From Bacteroidales bacterium UBA6207 (lineage in GTDB: Bacteria > Bacteroidota > Bacteroidia > Bacteroidales > F082), in NCBI GenBank assembly GCA_002421995.1, contig DISP01000142.1, forward strand, positions 1-7,021: DNA of 7,021 bases. The letters are read 5' to 3'. Below, in pieces: positions 1 through 6,949 of the stretch (the first letter of the stretch is position 1; each line of letters opens with the position of its first letter). Under the pieces are notes generated by a model. That model worked only from the letters and a program-made list of their open reading frames with translations. It was not told where the DNA came from and did no database searches. Both the position numbers and the translations under genes were made by a program.

Positions 1-477
1 ACACTGACCTTCATTTTGTATCTTATTGTTTCACATTCAGTTGCGCAAAATAGTCCTCGTAAGAACACATTATTTTATGAGCTGTATGGCACAGGACTGG
101 GTTTTGTTTCGCTAAATTATGAACGGGTGTTTCAACTTTCTGAAAAGGTACTTATAAGCCCGGGAGTTGGACTTTCGCTCACGAAGATGGTGCATGTAGG
201 TGAAACAGAAACCTGGAATGACAATCAAATATTCCTGCCTTTTCAGGTCAATTTTCTGTTTGGCAAAAACTCCCATAAAGTCGAATTAGGCTACGGAATG
301 CCTTTTGCACTGCGAGAGAAGGGATTAGGTCTTGTATCACATATCTATATGATGAGAATCGGATACAGATATCAATCAAAAAAAAACGGGCTCATGTTAA
401 AAGCCAGCTTAAACCCCGGGATATCTGTTTTCATTCCTTTTCTGTGGGGAGGAGTTGGCATAGGTTTTTCATTCTGA
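1..477 (+). CDS. Exported beta-barrel-like outer-membrane protein, hypothetical (5' end missing)
   Basis: The frame is open from base 1 and ends at TGA 475-477, so the gene almost certainly starts left of the window; the in-window TTG at 16 is not a convincing start. The visible N-terminus (LTFILYLIVSHSVAQ) is the hydrophobic core and end of a signal peptide, with cleavage likely near SVAQ/NS. About 140 mature residues follow, rich in alternating polar and hydrophobic stretches (YGTGLGFVSLNYERVF, KVELGYGMPFAL, MRIGYRYQSKKNGLML) and ending in GVGIGFSF with a terminal Phe, as is usual for the last strand of an outer-membrane barrel. Small proteins of this type, with an LNYERVF-like second strand, are common in Bacteroidota; I know no defined function. 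The next gene starts 81 nt downstream. I see no clear terminator or promoter between them, so co-transcription is possible. Confidence 0.7.
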   Translation, partial: TLTFILYLIVSHSVAQNSPRKNTLFYELYGTGLGFVSLNYERVFQLSEKVLISPGVGLSLTKMVHVGETETWNDNQIFLPFQVNFLFGKNSHKVELGYGMPFALREKGLGLVSHIYMMRIGYRYQSKKNGLMLKASLNPGISVFIPFLWGGVGIGFSF

Positions 478-558
478 CAAAAATACGTCCCGACTAACAT
501 GTACGATAGTAAGCATTTTCCCCCAAGCTGACGTTATTTTAATAAAAACGGAATAAGA

Positions 559-1062
559 ATGAAGTTTAAAGTCAAACGTAAAACCGAATTTGAATGCTCG
601 CTGGAGCGTGCTTTCAAAACACCAATGCTTTGTGATGTTGCAAAAGTGCACAGCGGGTTTGGGCTAATGCCGGCAGTGACGCATTGTACTGACGATGAGC
701 ACTGGGGTAAACCCGGATCAACAAAAAAGGTGTGGGTTGCTGCCTCGCCAACACAAAAAGGTGGTTTTGCCTCTGTGGACCATGTGATCGAGCGGATAGA
801 AAACAAGTATTGGAAGATCGAAGTCAGCGACTTTCAGTCGTGGATGCTTGGTTTCTACAAATTTACAGGCGAATGGGAGACCACTGCTATCAGTGCAAAC
901 AGAATTCAGGTAGATTATACCTACACCTTGCATTCACAGCTGGCGGTACTTTGGCCTCTCAACTGGCTTTTTGCAAAGATTTTCTGGAAGCGCTATATGA
1001 TTGGTGTGCTGGAGAATATCAGGGAAATGATCAAAAACAACGAACCATATCAATACAACTGA
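559..1062 (+). CDS. SRPBCC (START/polyketide cyclase-like) family protein
   Basis: This 167-residue cytoplasmic protein has no signal peptide. Its layout fits the SRPBCC helix-grip fold. An N-terminal strand (MKFKVKRKTEFECS) leads into the short helix LERAFKTPMLCDVAKVH. A run of strands follows, including the GSTKKVWVAAS and GGFASVDHVIERIENKYWKIEV segments and the strand pair YKFTGEWETTAIS / RIQVDYTYTLHS. A long amphipathic C-terminal helix closes the cavity (about 128-160, WPLNWLFAKIFWKRYMIGVL onwards). Members bind hydrophobic ligands or act on them; nothing here shows the ligand or any catalytic residue, so the call stays at fold level. The ATG at 559 is preceded by the A/G-rich GGAATAAGA, which may serve as a weak ribosome-binding site. 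The call rests on recognition of the family pattern, not on an alignment. Confidence 0.7.
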   Translation: MKFKVKRKTEFECSLERAFKTPMLCDVAKVHSGFGLMPAVTHCTDDEHWGKPGSTKKVWVAASPTQKGGFASVDHVIERIENKYWKIEVSDFQSWMLGFYKFTGEWETTAISANRIQVDYTYTLHSQLAVLWPLNWLFAKIFWKRYMIGVLENIREMIKNNEPYQYN

Positions 1063-1117
1063 TTCGACAGCTCGTCCGCTTAAAACCGGCTTCTTTTTTC
1101 TGTAATCAAATTGTGCT

Positions 1118-1149
1118 ATTGATTTCGCAGGATTTATCAATTACCTTTG
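1118..1149 (+). promoter_or_regulatory. Bacteroidota-type promoter for the sorting-domain gene
   Basis: ATTG at 1118-1121 is followed by a 20-nt spacer and TACCTTTG at 1142-1149. The -7 box fits the TAnnTTTG consensus exactly, and both the TTG and the spacing match the -33 element used by the primary sigma factor of Bacteroidota. The expected transcription start is about 1154-1157, giving a 5' UTR of roughly 50 nt before the ATG at 1204. It lies in the 141-nt gap after the SRPBCC gene, so the downstream gene should be an independent unit. Confidence 0.65.
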
Positions 1150-1203
1150 CTGAACAATTACGTCCGGCTCGTTTATAAAGCAAGGCATAAAAAAACCAAA
1201 CCT

Positions 1204-2466
1204 ATGAAAAACCTTCTGTTCCTGCTGATTATAAGCCTTTTAGTTCTGCCCGTAAAGGCACAATGGAACAATCAATTGCGGTTGTTTCCTATTCCGCAGA
1301 GCCCCGAAGCCATATCGCGCTACAACACCAAAGTCTATTTTGTCTCGCCCGGAACAACCTTTTATTCCTTCCAGCAAGGCGGAACACATTGGTCGGCTTA
1401 TACAATCGGACGCGCCATTGAGAATTACGACAGCGCCCAAATCCTTGTTTCAGCAAGCGGTAACTACAACGAGCAGCAGCTTTCTGATCTTTGTTTTTTA
1501 AATGAAGAGGTTGCCTACGCAGCTGTGAGCGAAGGTGTTAACATCAAAATAATTCAAACCCTTGACGGTGGCATCAACTGGTCAAAGGTTGAAAATGATG
1601 TTATGCTGTGGACGATCCCGAAAATTGCCTATCCACGCACCGGCTTTGGCTACTACCTGAGTGTGCGCAGCAGCATAACGCAGGCGCTTGAGGTCATTGT
1701 ATCTGACAACGGAAGTTGCACAAAAAAGGATTTTCCGGCTGATTACCTTAAGCCTCATCAGTTTAGTTTTTTGAACGATTCACTTGGGTTTTTGATTTGC
1801 GTAAACAGTGCAAATCAGCAGCTGCTGCTGCGCACCAACGATGCAGCCAACAGCTGGGAAGAAGTGGTAAACAACGCATCGGACACCTTGCAGTCGTTCT
1901 TTTTTGCTAGCCCTCAAAACGGCTATATGATTAGCCGTGACGGTTTTCTCTTCACCACAAATGATCTTGGTAAAAACTGGGCAAAGTCAACACAACTTAC
2001 CACATCACCTGCAAACGATGTGTATTTTGCTGACAGCCAGAAAGGTTACATCGCCTGCGACAACGGCCAACTTCTGGTCACGAATGATGGAGGCACAAGC
2101 TGGCACCAACAAAACACCGGCATCAACCAACACCTGAAGCAAGTATATTTTGAAGAAAGCGGAAGAGGCTTTCTGCTCGACAGCCAGGACTATCTGCACA
2201 CCAATTTTCAAACCGGGCTTGATGTTCACGAAGAAAACCGCTGGCAAATTGTTCCGAATCCGGTGCAGGACAGGCTTTGGATAAACCAGGCCGACAATAG
2301 CGGAAACTACCGTTTCCAAATCTTTAATGCCCGGGGTCAAGCGCTTTCAGAAAAACAAGATTCTTCGGTTAATTCTATTGATGTCAGTCATTTAGGCAGT
2401 GGAATCTATCTGTTGGTGATTGACGCTGGTGGCAAAAAAATCAACAGAAGATTCGTTAAGCAATGA
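1204..2466 (+). CDS. Secreted protein with Asp-box/YCF48-like repeats and a C-terminal type IX secretion sorting domain
   Basis: This is a 420-residue protein. ATG 1204 is chosen over the upstream TTG 1147 because it opens directly into a classic signal peptide (MKNLLFLLIISLLVLPVKA, cleavage before Q20) and because the predicted transcript start lies downstream of 1147. The body carries repeated BNR/YCF48-like loops ending in Gly-x-x-Trp or a close variant: QTLDGGINW 118-126, LRTNDAANSW 209-218, FTTNDLGKNW 250-259 and LVTNDGGTSW 291-300, plus a degenerate FQQGGTHW at 56-63. This suggests a beta-propeller. The last ~75 residues form a type A sorting domain: WQIVPNPVQDRLWI (347-360), FQIFNARGQAL (371-381), IDVSHLGSGIYLLVI (392-406) and a basic end KKINRRFVKQ. 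The protein should cross the inner membrane by Sec and the outer membrane by the type IX (Por) system, ending at the surface or outside. The ligand or role is not visible. It is the convergent neighbour of carB. Confidence 0.88.
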   Translation: MKNLLFLLIISLLVLPVKAQWNNQLRLFPIPQSPEAISRYNTKVYFVSPGTTFYSFQQGGTHWSAYTIGRAIENYDSAQILVSASGNYNEQQLSDLCFLNEEVAYAAVSEGVNIKIIQTLDGGINWSKVENDVMLWTIPKIAYPRTGFGYYLSVRSSITQALEVIVSDNGSCTKKDFPADYLKPHQFSFLNDSLGFLICVNSANQQLLLRTNDAANSWEEVVNNASDTLQSFFFASPQNGYMISRDGFLFTTNDLGKNWAKSTQLTTSPANDVYFADSQKGYIACDNGQLLVTNDGGTSWHQQNTGINQHLKQVYFEESGRGFLLDSQDYLHTNFQTGLDVHEENRWQIVPNPVQDRLWINQADNSGNYRFQIFNARGQALSEKQDSSVNSIDVSHLGSGIYLLVIDAGGKKINRRFVKQ

Positions 2467-2496
2467 AAGAAACAGCCTTGAATGGCTGACCTTTTT
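2465..2496. terminator. Bidirectional terminator between convergent genes
   Basis: CAGCC (2473-2477) and GGCTG (2484-2488) form a 5-bp stem with a 6-nt loop. On the + strand it is followed by ACCTTTTTC, serving the sorting-domain gene that stops at 2466. On the - strand it is followed by TTTCTTTC (2472-2465), serving carB, which stops at 2509. It occupies most of the 42-nt gap. The stem is short, so efficiency is uncertain. Confidence 0.6.
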
Positions 2497-2508
2497 CGAA
2501 TACGCAGC

Positions 2509-5500
2509 TCAATATTCTCCCCAGCTCTTGATGCTCAAATCGTCCAGTGAATAGCGTGTGAAAGCATAAATGAAAGCACTTGCAAGGCGGGCGTTGGTGA
2601 TCAACGGGATATTGAAATCCACGGCTGCCCTGCGGATAGTATAGTCGTTCTGCAACTCACTTTCGCTCAGATTTTTGGGAATGTTAATAACCAAATCAAT
2701 CTTGCGCTCGTGCAACAGCTCATAGGCGTTGGGGCTTTCAGGCACATCAGGCCAGTGAACCAATGTGGCAGGAATGCCGTTTTCTGCAAAAAACTGCTGC
2801 GTGCCGCGTGTAGCAAAAAGCTCAAAACCACGTTCAACAAGCATTTGCGCGCTTTGCAACAACTCTGTCTTAGAGCGCATGGGACCCGAAGAGATCAGGA
2901 TATTTTTCTTCGGAATGCGGTAACCAACAGAAAGCATGGCTTTTAGAATGGCTTCGTAGTAATCATCGCCGATGCAGCCCACTTCGCCGGTGGAGGCCAT
3001 ATCCACCCCCAAAACGGGATCAGCCATACTGAGGCGCGAAAACGAAAATTGCGATGCTTTCACACCGATATGATCAATATCAAACAGGTTTTTGCCCGGT
3101 TTCTCTACCTTTTGCCCCAGCATGATGCGGGTTGCGTAATCAATGAAATTGGTTTTAAGCACCTTGGAAACAAAAGGCAGACTTCTTGATGCACGCAGGT
3201 TGCATTCGATCACTTTCACATCGTTGTCTTTGGCTAAAAACTGAATGTTGAAAGGACCACTGATCTGCAATTCCTGCGCAATCTCGCGGCTGATTTTTTT
3301 GATTCGGCGCAATGTTTCCACATAGACTTTCTGTGGCGGGAACATAATTGTGGCATCGCCTGAGTGCACTCCGGCAAACTCGATGTGTTCGGAGATGGCA
3401 TACACCACAATCTCGCCTTTGTCGGCCACCGCATCCATCTCAATCTCCTTGGCATCGGTCAGAAACTTGGAAACCACCACCGGATGCTGCTTTGAGACTT
3501 TGGTAGCAAGCTCCAGAAAATGACGTAACTCACTGATATTCGACACAATATTCATGGCAGCGCCCGACAACACATACGAAGGACGCACCAAGACCGGGAA
3601 TCCTACTTCGGTTGTAAAAGTCACGATGTCTTCTACAGAGCTTAACTCTTTCCATGCCGGCTGGTCCACTCCTATTTTATCCAGCATGGCTGAAAATGTG
3701 TGGCGGTTTTCGGCACGGTCTATATTAAAAGCTGTCGTCCCCAGCAACTTAACACCCTGATTGTGCAAACGCATTGCCAGATTGTTTGGAATCTGTCCGC
3801 CGGTTGAAACGATTGTTCCGAAAGGTTGTTCAAGCTCCGTGATATCGAGCACTCTTTCGAGGCTGAGTTCTTCAAAATAGAGCCGGCTACTGCTGTCGTA
3901 GTCGGTGCTCACGGTTTCGGGATTGTAATTGATCATCACCGAACGATAACCGGATTTTTCAATGGTTTTAAGCGCATTCACCCCCGACCAGTCAAACTCC
4001 ACGCTGCTCCCGATGCGATAAGCTCCCGATCCAAGCACGATAACAGATTGATTATCTGCCTCAAAGCTGATGTCGTGTTCCGATCCATGATAGGTCATAT
4101 AGAGGTAGTTCGTAACGGCAGGGTGCTCAGCCGCCAGTGTATCAATCTGTTTCACCCAAGGCAAGATGCCACGTTGCAGCCTGTGTTTTCTGATGCTTTG
4201 CGTGATGGCATCGTTGCGGCCGTAGTCGGTTTCGGTGAGTACCAGACGCGCAATCTGAAAATCGGAGAAGCCTTGTTGTTTGGCTGTCAGCAGCAGTTCA
4301 TCGGGTATGGTTTCGAGACTGGTGAAGCTTTCAAGCGACATCGCAGTTTCGTGGATATTCATGAGTTTTTCTAAAAACCAGCGGTCAATCTTGGTTTTTT
4401 GATAGACTTCTTCCACGCTATATCCCTGACTGAAAGCCTGTTCAATAACGAATATGCGGCTGTCGGTGGGGTTGCTGAGAGCAGTTTCAATGTCGTCAAC
4501 CTGCACCTCTTTGTTGGCAGCAAAACCGTGCATTCCCACGCCGATCATGCGCAAGCCTTTTTGAATCACCTCTTCAAAGGATTTACCGATGGCCATAATC
4601 TCGCCAACGCTCTTCATGCTTGAGCCAATCTCGCGCGAAACGCCTTGAAACTTATTCAAATCCCAGCGCGGAATCTTACAAACCATATAGTCCAGCGCCG
4701 GTTCAAAGAAAGCGGTGGTCGTTTTCGTTACACTGTTTTTCAGCTCATGCAAACCATATCCCAAAGCAAGTTTGGCCGCAACAAAAGCCAGCGGATAGCC
4801 GGTGGCCTTGGAAGCCAGCGCACTGGAACGCGACAAGCGTGCATTGACTTCAATCACACGGTAGTCTTCGGAATGCGGATCGAGCGCATACTGCACATTG
4901 CATTCACCCACGATGCCTACCCGTTTCACAATCTCGATCGAAATCTTGCGCAGTTTATGGTATTCGCTGTTGGTGAGCGTTTGCGATGGCGCCACCACGA
5001 TGCTTTCGCCGGTGTGGATGCCCAACGGGTCGAAATTCTCCATATTGCAGACCGTAATAACATTGTCATAACGATCCCTGACAACCTCATACTCAACTTC
5101 TTTCCAGCCTTTGAGCGACTCCTCCACCAACACCTGACCGGCATAAGAGAAAGCTTTTTCGGCGAGCAAACGCAGCTCAGCCTCGTTGTTACAAAAACCG
5201 CTTCCCTGTCCGCCAAGTGTATAGGCAGCACGCACAATGATGGGAAATCCGATTTCTTCGCTTGCTATCAGCGCATCTTCCACCGTGTTGACAGCCACCG
5301 AGCGTGGTGTTTTGATGTTGATGGAATGCAACAGCTGTGCAAATTTTTCGCGGTCTTCCGTCTCGATGATAGCCTGCACAGCTGTTCCTAACACCTTGAG
5401 ATTGTATTTTTCAAGAATGCCTTGCTCATGAAGTGCAATGCCGCAGTTGAGTGCCGTTTGTCCGCCGAAAGCCAGTAATATTCCTTGTGGTTTTTCTTTT

Positions 5501-5727
5501 TGTATGATTTTTTCAACAAAAAAAGGTGTCACCGGCAAATAATAAATGATGTCGGCAATGCCTTCCGATGTTTGAACCGTGGCAATGTTTGGATTGATAA
5601 GCACAGTGGTGATACCTTCTTCGCGCAGTGCTTTGAGGGCCTGCGAGCCGCTGTAATCAAACTCCCCGGCCTCGCCTATCTTCAGGGCGCCGGAGCCGAG
5701 AACGAGTACTTTTGTTATTTTTTCCAT
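2509..5727 (-). CDS. carB: Carbamoyl-phosphate synthase large subunit (CAD/CPS1-like subtype)
   Basis: CarB uses ammonia from CarA, bicarbonate and two ATP to make carbamoyl phosphate in the cytoplasm. It is full length (1072 residues; E. coli has 1073). The first ATP-grasp half spans about 1-400 (LGSGALKIGEAGEFDYSGSQ at 10-29; VRAAYTLGGQGSG; Glu293, Asn295 and Arg297 in VIEVNARLSR). The oligomerisation region is about 400-555. The second ATP-grasp half is about 560-935 (VLGSGAYRIGSSVEFDWSG; Arg715 in VRPSYVLSG; Glu841, Asn843 and Arg845 in VIECNLRASR). The MGS-like allosteric domain is about 940-1072. All these catalytic residues are intact. The wording is closer to eukaryotic CAD/CPS1 than to E. 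coli: SLKGWKEVEYEVVRD, HTGESIVVAPSQTL, KIPRWDL, SYVLSGAAM, MASTGEV. In the allosteric domain Thr973 and Thr976 are kept, but Trp992 sits where E. coli has the UMP/IMP-binding Lys993. The start ATG overlaps the carA end by 13 nt, implying translational coupling. Confidence 0.98.
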   Translation of the reverse strand: MEKITKVLVLGSGALKIGEAGEFDYSGSQALKALREEGITTVLINPNIATVQTSEGIADIIYYLPVTPFFVEKIIQKEKPQGILLAFGGQTALNCGIALHEQGILEKYNLKVLGTAVQAIIETEDREKFAQLLHSINIKTPRSVAVNTVEDALIASEEIGFPIIVRAAYTLGGQGSGFCNNEAELRLLAEKAFSYAGQVLVEESLKGWKEVEYEVVRDRYDNVITVCNMENFDPLGIHTGESIVVAPSQTLTNSEYHKLRKISIEIVKRVGIVGECNVQYALDPHSEDYRVIEVNARLSRSSALASKATGYPLAFVAAKLALGYGLHELKNSVTKTTTAFFEPALDYMVCKIPRWDLNKFQGVSREIGSSMKSVGEIMAIGKSFEEVIQKGLRMIGVGMHGFAANKEVQVDDIETALSNPTDSRIFVIEQAFSQGYSVEEVYQKTKIDRWFLEKLMNIHETAMSLESFTSLETIPDELLLTAKQQGFSDFQIARLVLTETDYGRNDAITQSIRKHRLQRGILPWVKQIDTLAAEHPAVTNYLYMTYHGSEHDISFEADNQSVIVLGSGAYRIGSSVEFDWSGVNALKTIEKSGYRSVMINYNPETVSTDYDSSSRLYFEELSLERVLDITELEQPFGTIVSTGGQIPNNLAMRLHNQGVKLLGTTAFNIDRAENRHTFSAMLDKIGVDQPAWKELSSVEDIVTFTTEVGFPVLVRPSYVLSGAAMNIVSNISELRHFLELATKVSKQHPVVVSKFLTDAKEIEMDAVADKGEIVVYAISEHIEFAGVHSGDATIMFPPQKVYVETLRRIKKISREIAQELQISGPFNIQFLAKDNDVKVIECNLRASRSLPFVSKVLKTNFIDYATRIMLGQKVEKPGKNLFDIDHIGVKASQFSFSRLSMADPVLGVDMASTGEVGCIGDDYYEAILKAMLSVGYRIPKKNILISSGPMRSKTELLQSAQMLVERGFELFATRGTQQFFAENGIPATLVHWPDVPESPNAYELLHERKIDLVINIPKNLSESELQNDYTIRRAAVDFNIPLITNARLASAFIYAFTRYSLDDLSIKSWGEY

Positions 5728-6800
5728 GTTTCGATGGCATTGACAAAATTGGTGAATAAGAAAGCTGTATCAGTCGGGCCGCTCGAAGCTTCGGGGTGAA
5801 ACTGGGTGGAGAAGATCGGCTTGCTGCGGTGGCGGATGCCTTCGTTGCTGTTGTCGTTAAGATTGACAAAATAAGGCAACCACTCATCTTTCAAGGTATC
5901 TGTCTTCACCGCATAACCATGATTTTGCGAGGTGAGCCAGGCCTTGTTGGTGCCCACTTCCAGCACTGGCTGATTGTGCGAACGATGACCAAACTTCAGC
6001 TTATATGTCTCGGCTCCGGCTGCCAGCGAAAGCAGCTGATGACCAAGGCAAATTCCAAAGATAGGCTGTGGTTTGTTAATAGATTCTCTCAAGTTTACAA
6101 TCGTTGATTGGCACAAGACCGGATCGCCCGGACCGTTTGAGATGAACAAGCCATCATAATCCTCCGCGCTGTATTCGTAGTCCCATGGCACCCTGATCAC
6201 GGTGGTGTCGTAGCGCAAAAGATAACGGATGATATTGCTTTTCACACCACAATCAACCAGCAGGATACGGTGCTGTCCATTACCATAAACAACACGTTCA
6301 CTGACACTTACCTGTTTCACCAGGTTATCGGATGAAGGGTCGTAAAACGCAACTTCTTCATCGAAAACGATTTTCGCGAGCATCGTACCTTTTTCGCGGA
6401 TGATCTTGGTAAGCATACGCGTATCAATACCAAACAGACCCGGCACTTTCTCATCTTTCAGCCAGCTGCCAAGGCTCTGCTGCGCGTTCCAGTGGTTGAA
6501 CTTTTCTGAATAATCCGAAATGATCAGCCCGGTGGCATGAATGCGATCCGACTCAAAAAACCGGAACATTCCATCTTCAATGTCCTTTGCCGGCACACCA
6601 TAATTACCTATCGAAGGATAGGTGAGCACGATAATCTGACCGCAATAGGAAGGGTCGGTGAGGCTTTCGGGATAGCCTGTCATGGCTGTGTTGAAGACGA
6701 TCTCGCCACTCACCGAGGCTTCATGGCCAAACGACCATCCGGAAAAAACAGTGCCGTCTTCGAGGATCAAACGGGCTTTTCGGTAGTTTTTTTCTTTCAT
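5715..6800 (-). CDS. carA: Carbamoyl-phosphate synthase small subunit (glutaminase)
   Basis: CarA hydrolyses glutamine and channels ammonia to CarB. It has 361 residues, within the usual range. The N-terminal CPSase small-chain domain covers about 5-150 (ARLILEDGTVFSGWSFG; GEIVFNTAMTGYPESLTDPSY; GIDTRMLTKIIREKGTMLAKI). The class I glutamine amidotransferase domain covers about 177-358. Cys251 in FGICLGHQ is the nucleophile, with His335 and Glu337 in QFHPEA completing the triad. SNGPGDP (221-227) and SQNHGYAV (291-298) are also typical. Several stretches are nearer to the CAD/CPS1 glutaminase than to E. coli CarA: DYDGLFISNGPGDP, and the NDNSNEGIRH to STQFHPE run. The ATG at 6800 is right because the conserved domain begins within ten residues and the next Met is residue 40. 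No Shine-Dalgarno site precedes it. An intrinsic terminator lies 14 nt upstream, and the start overlaps the stop of a short leader ORF (ATGA). The end of carA overlaps the carB start. Confidence 0.98.
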   Translation of the reverse strand: MKEKNYRKARLILEDGTVFSGWSFGHEASVSGEIVFNTAMTGYPESLTDPSYCGQIIVLTYPSIGNYGVPAKDIEDGMFRFFESDRIHATGLIISDYSEKFNHWNAQQSLGSWLKDEKVPGLFGIDTRMLTKIIREKGTMLAKIVFDEEVAFYDPSSDNLVKQVSVSERVVYGNGQHRILLVDCGVKSNIIRYLLRYDTTVIRVPWDYEYSAEDYDGLFISNGPGDPVLCQSTIVNLRESINKPQPIFGICLGHQLLSLAAGAETYKLKFGHRSHNQPVLEVGTNKAWLTSQNHGYAVKTDTLKDEWLPYFVNLNDNSNEGIRHRSKPIFSTQFHPEASSGPTDTAFLFTNFVNAIETWKK

Positions 6801-6925
6801 TTGTCAGGGATGATAAAAAAAAAGACGGTCAAAGCCGTCTGAATGAAAATCTTATGAATGGAGCCATTGGCTACGCAGGATAATGCGATCTGATATTGTA
6901 CACAGTTTTGTTCCCAAAGCCCCAT
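6797..6925 (-). CDS. Possible 42-residue leader peptide of the carAB operon
   Basis: ATG at 6925-6923 opens a frame of 42 codons ending at TGA 6799-6797, which overlaps the carA ATG as ATGA. The product starts MGLWEQNCVQYQIALSC and ends QTALTVFFFIIPDK; the FFF is encoded by the terminator T run itself, so the ORF traverses the whole terminator hairpin. A ribosome translating it close behind RNA polymerase would block the hairpin and then be positioned to restart on carA. The size and layout resemble the 44-codon pyrBI leader of E. coli, from memory. Caution: the other two minus-strand frames are also open for 46-50 codons here, so openness alone is weak evidence, and no ribosome-binding site is visible. 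The peptide resembles no family I know. Confidence 0.35.
   Translation of the reverse strand: MGLWEQNCVQYQIALSCVANGSIHKIFIQTALTVFFFIIPDK
6815..6840 (-). terminator. Intrinsic terminator/attenuator just upstream of carA
   Basis: On the - strand AGACGG (6840-6835) and CCGTCT (6828-6823) form a perfect 6-bp stem with loop CTTTGA. It is followed by T8, which is a 9-T run (6823-6815) counting the last stem base. The run is on the - strand side only, so it acts on leftward transcription. It ends 14 nt before the carA start, so any transcript begun further right must pass it to express carAB. It could be an attenuator, or the terminator of a gene beyond the right edge. Confidence 0.8.
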
Positions 6926-6945
6926 TGAAAAAATGAATGTTTCGG
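6841..6945 (-). promoter_or_regulatory. Putative carAB transcribed leader
   Basis: Between the possible -7 box and the terminator, the leader RNA has two small inverted repeats: CGCA/TGCG with a 6-nt loop (6887-6874) and the near-palindrome AGCCA-A-TGGCT (6872-6862). A U-rich stretch, AAGATTTTCATTC (6853-6841), lies directly before the terminator stem, where polymerase would be slowed by low UTP. I found no segment complementary to the whole terminator arm; the best alternative pairing is only 4 bp (AGCC of the near-palindrome with GGCT in the terminator). A classical antiterminator helix is therefore not apparent. I also see no PyrR-type binding motif. Confidence 0.4.
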
Positions 6946-6949
6946 AATG

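Noticed and set aside
1064..1101. Possible terminator after the SRPBCC gene (T-rich CTTCTTTTTTC at 1090-1100)
   Set aside because: The only preceding pairing is a 3-bp CCG/CGG stem with a long loop, too weak to call a hairpin terminator.
732..1178. + strand frame overlapping the SRPBCC gene and running past its end
   Set aside because: It is Cys- and Trp-rich with low-likelihood composition and lies in another frame of the better-supported SRPBCC gene. Its end overlaps the promoter at 1118-1149.
1147..1203. TTG 1147 as the start of the sorting-domain protein
   Set aside because: The TTG overlaps the predicted -7 box and would put 19 mostly basic residues before a complete signal peptide. 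ATG 1204 fits better.
3826..4374. + strand open frame (182 codons) opposite carB
   Set aside because: It is an antisense shadow of carB, with no recognisable domain and no promoter or ribosome-binding site.
4645..5391. Long + strand open frame (about 248 codons) opposite carB
   Set aside because: It lies wholly antisense to a highly conserved, intact carB. The translation is rich in His, Phe and Arg with no family pattern, and codon bias on the coding strand explains its openness.
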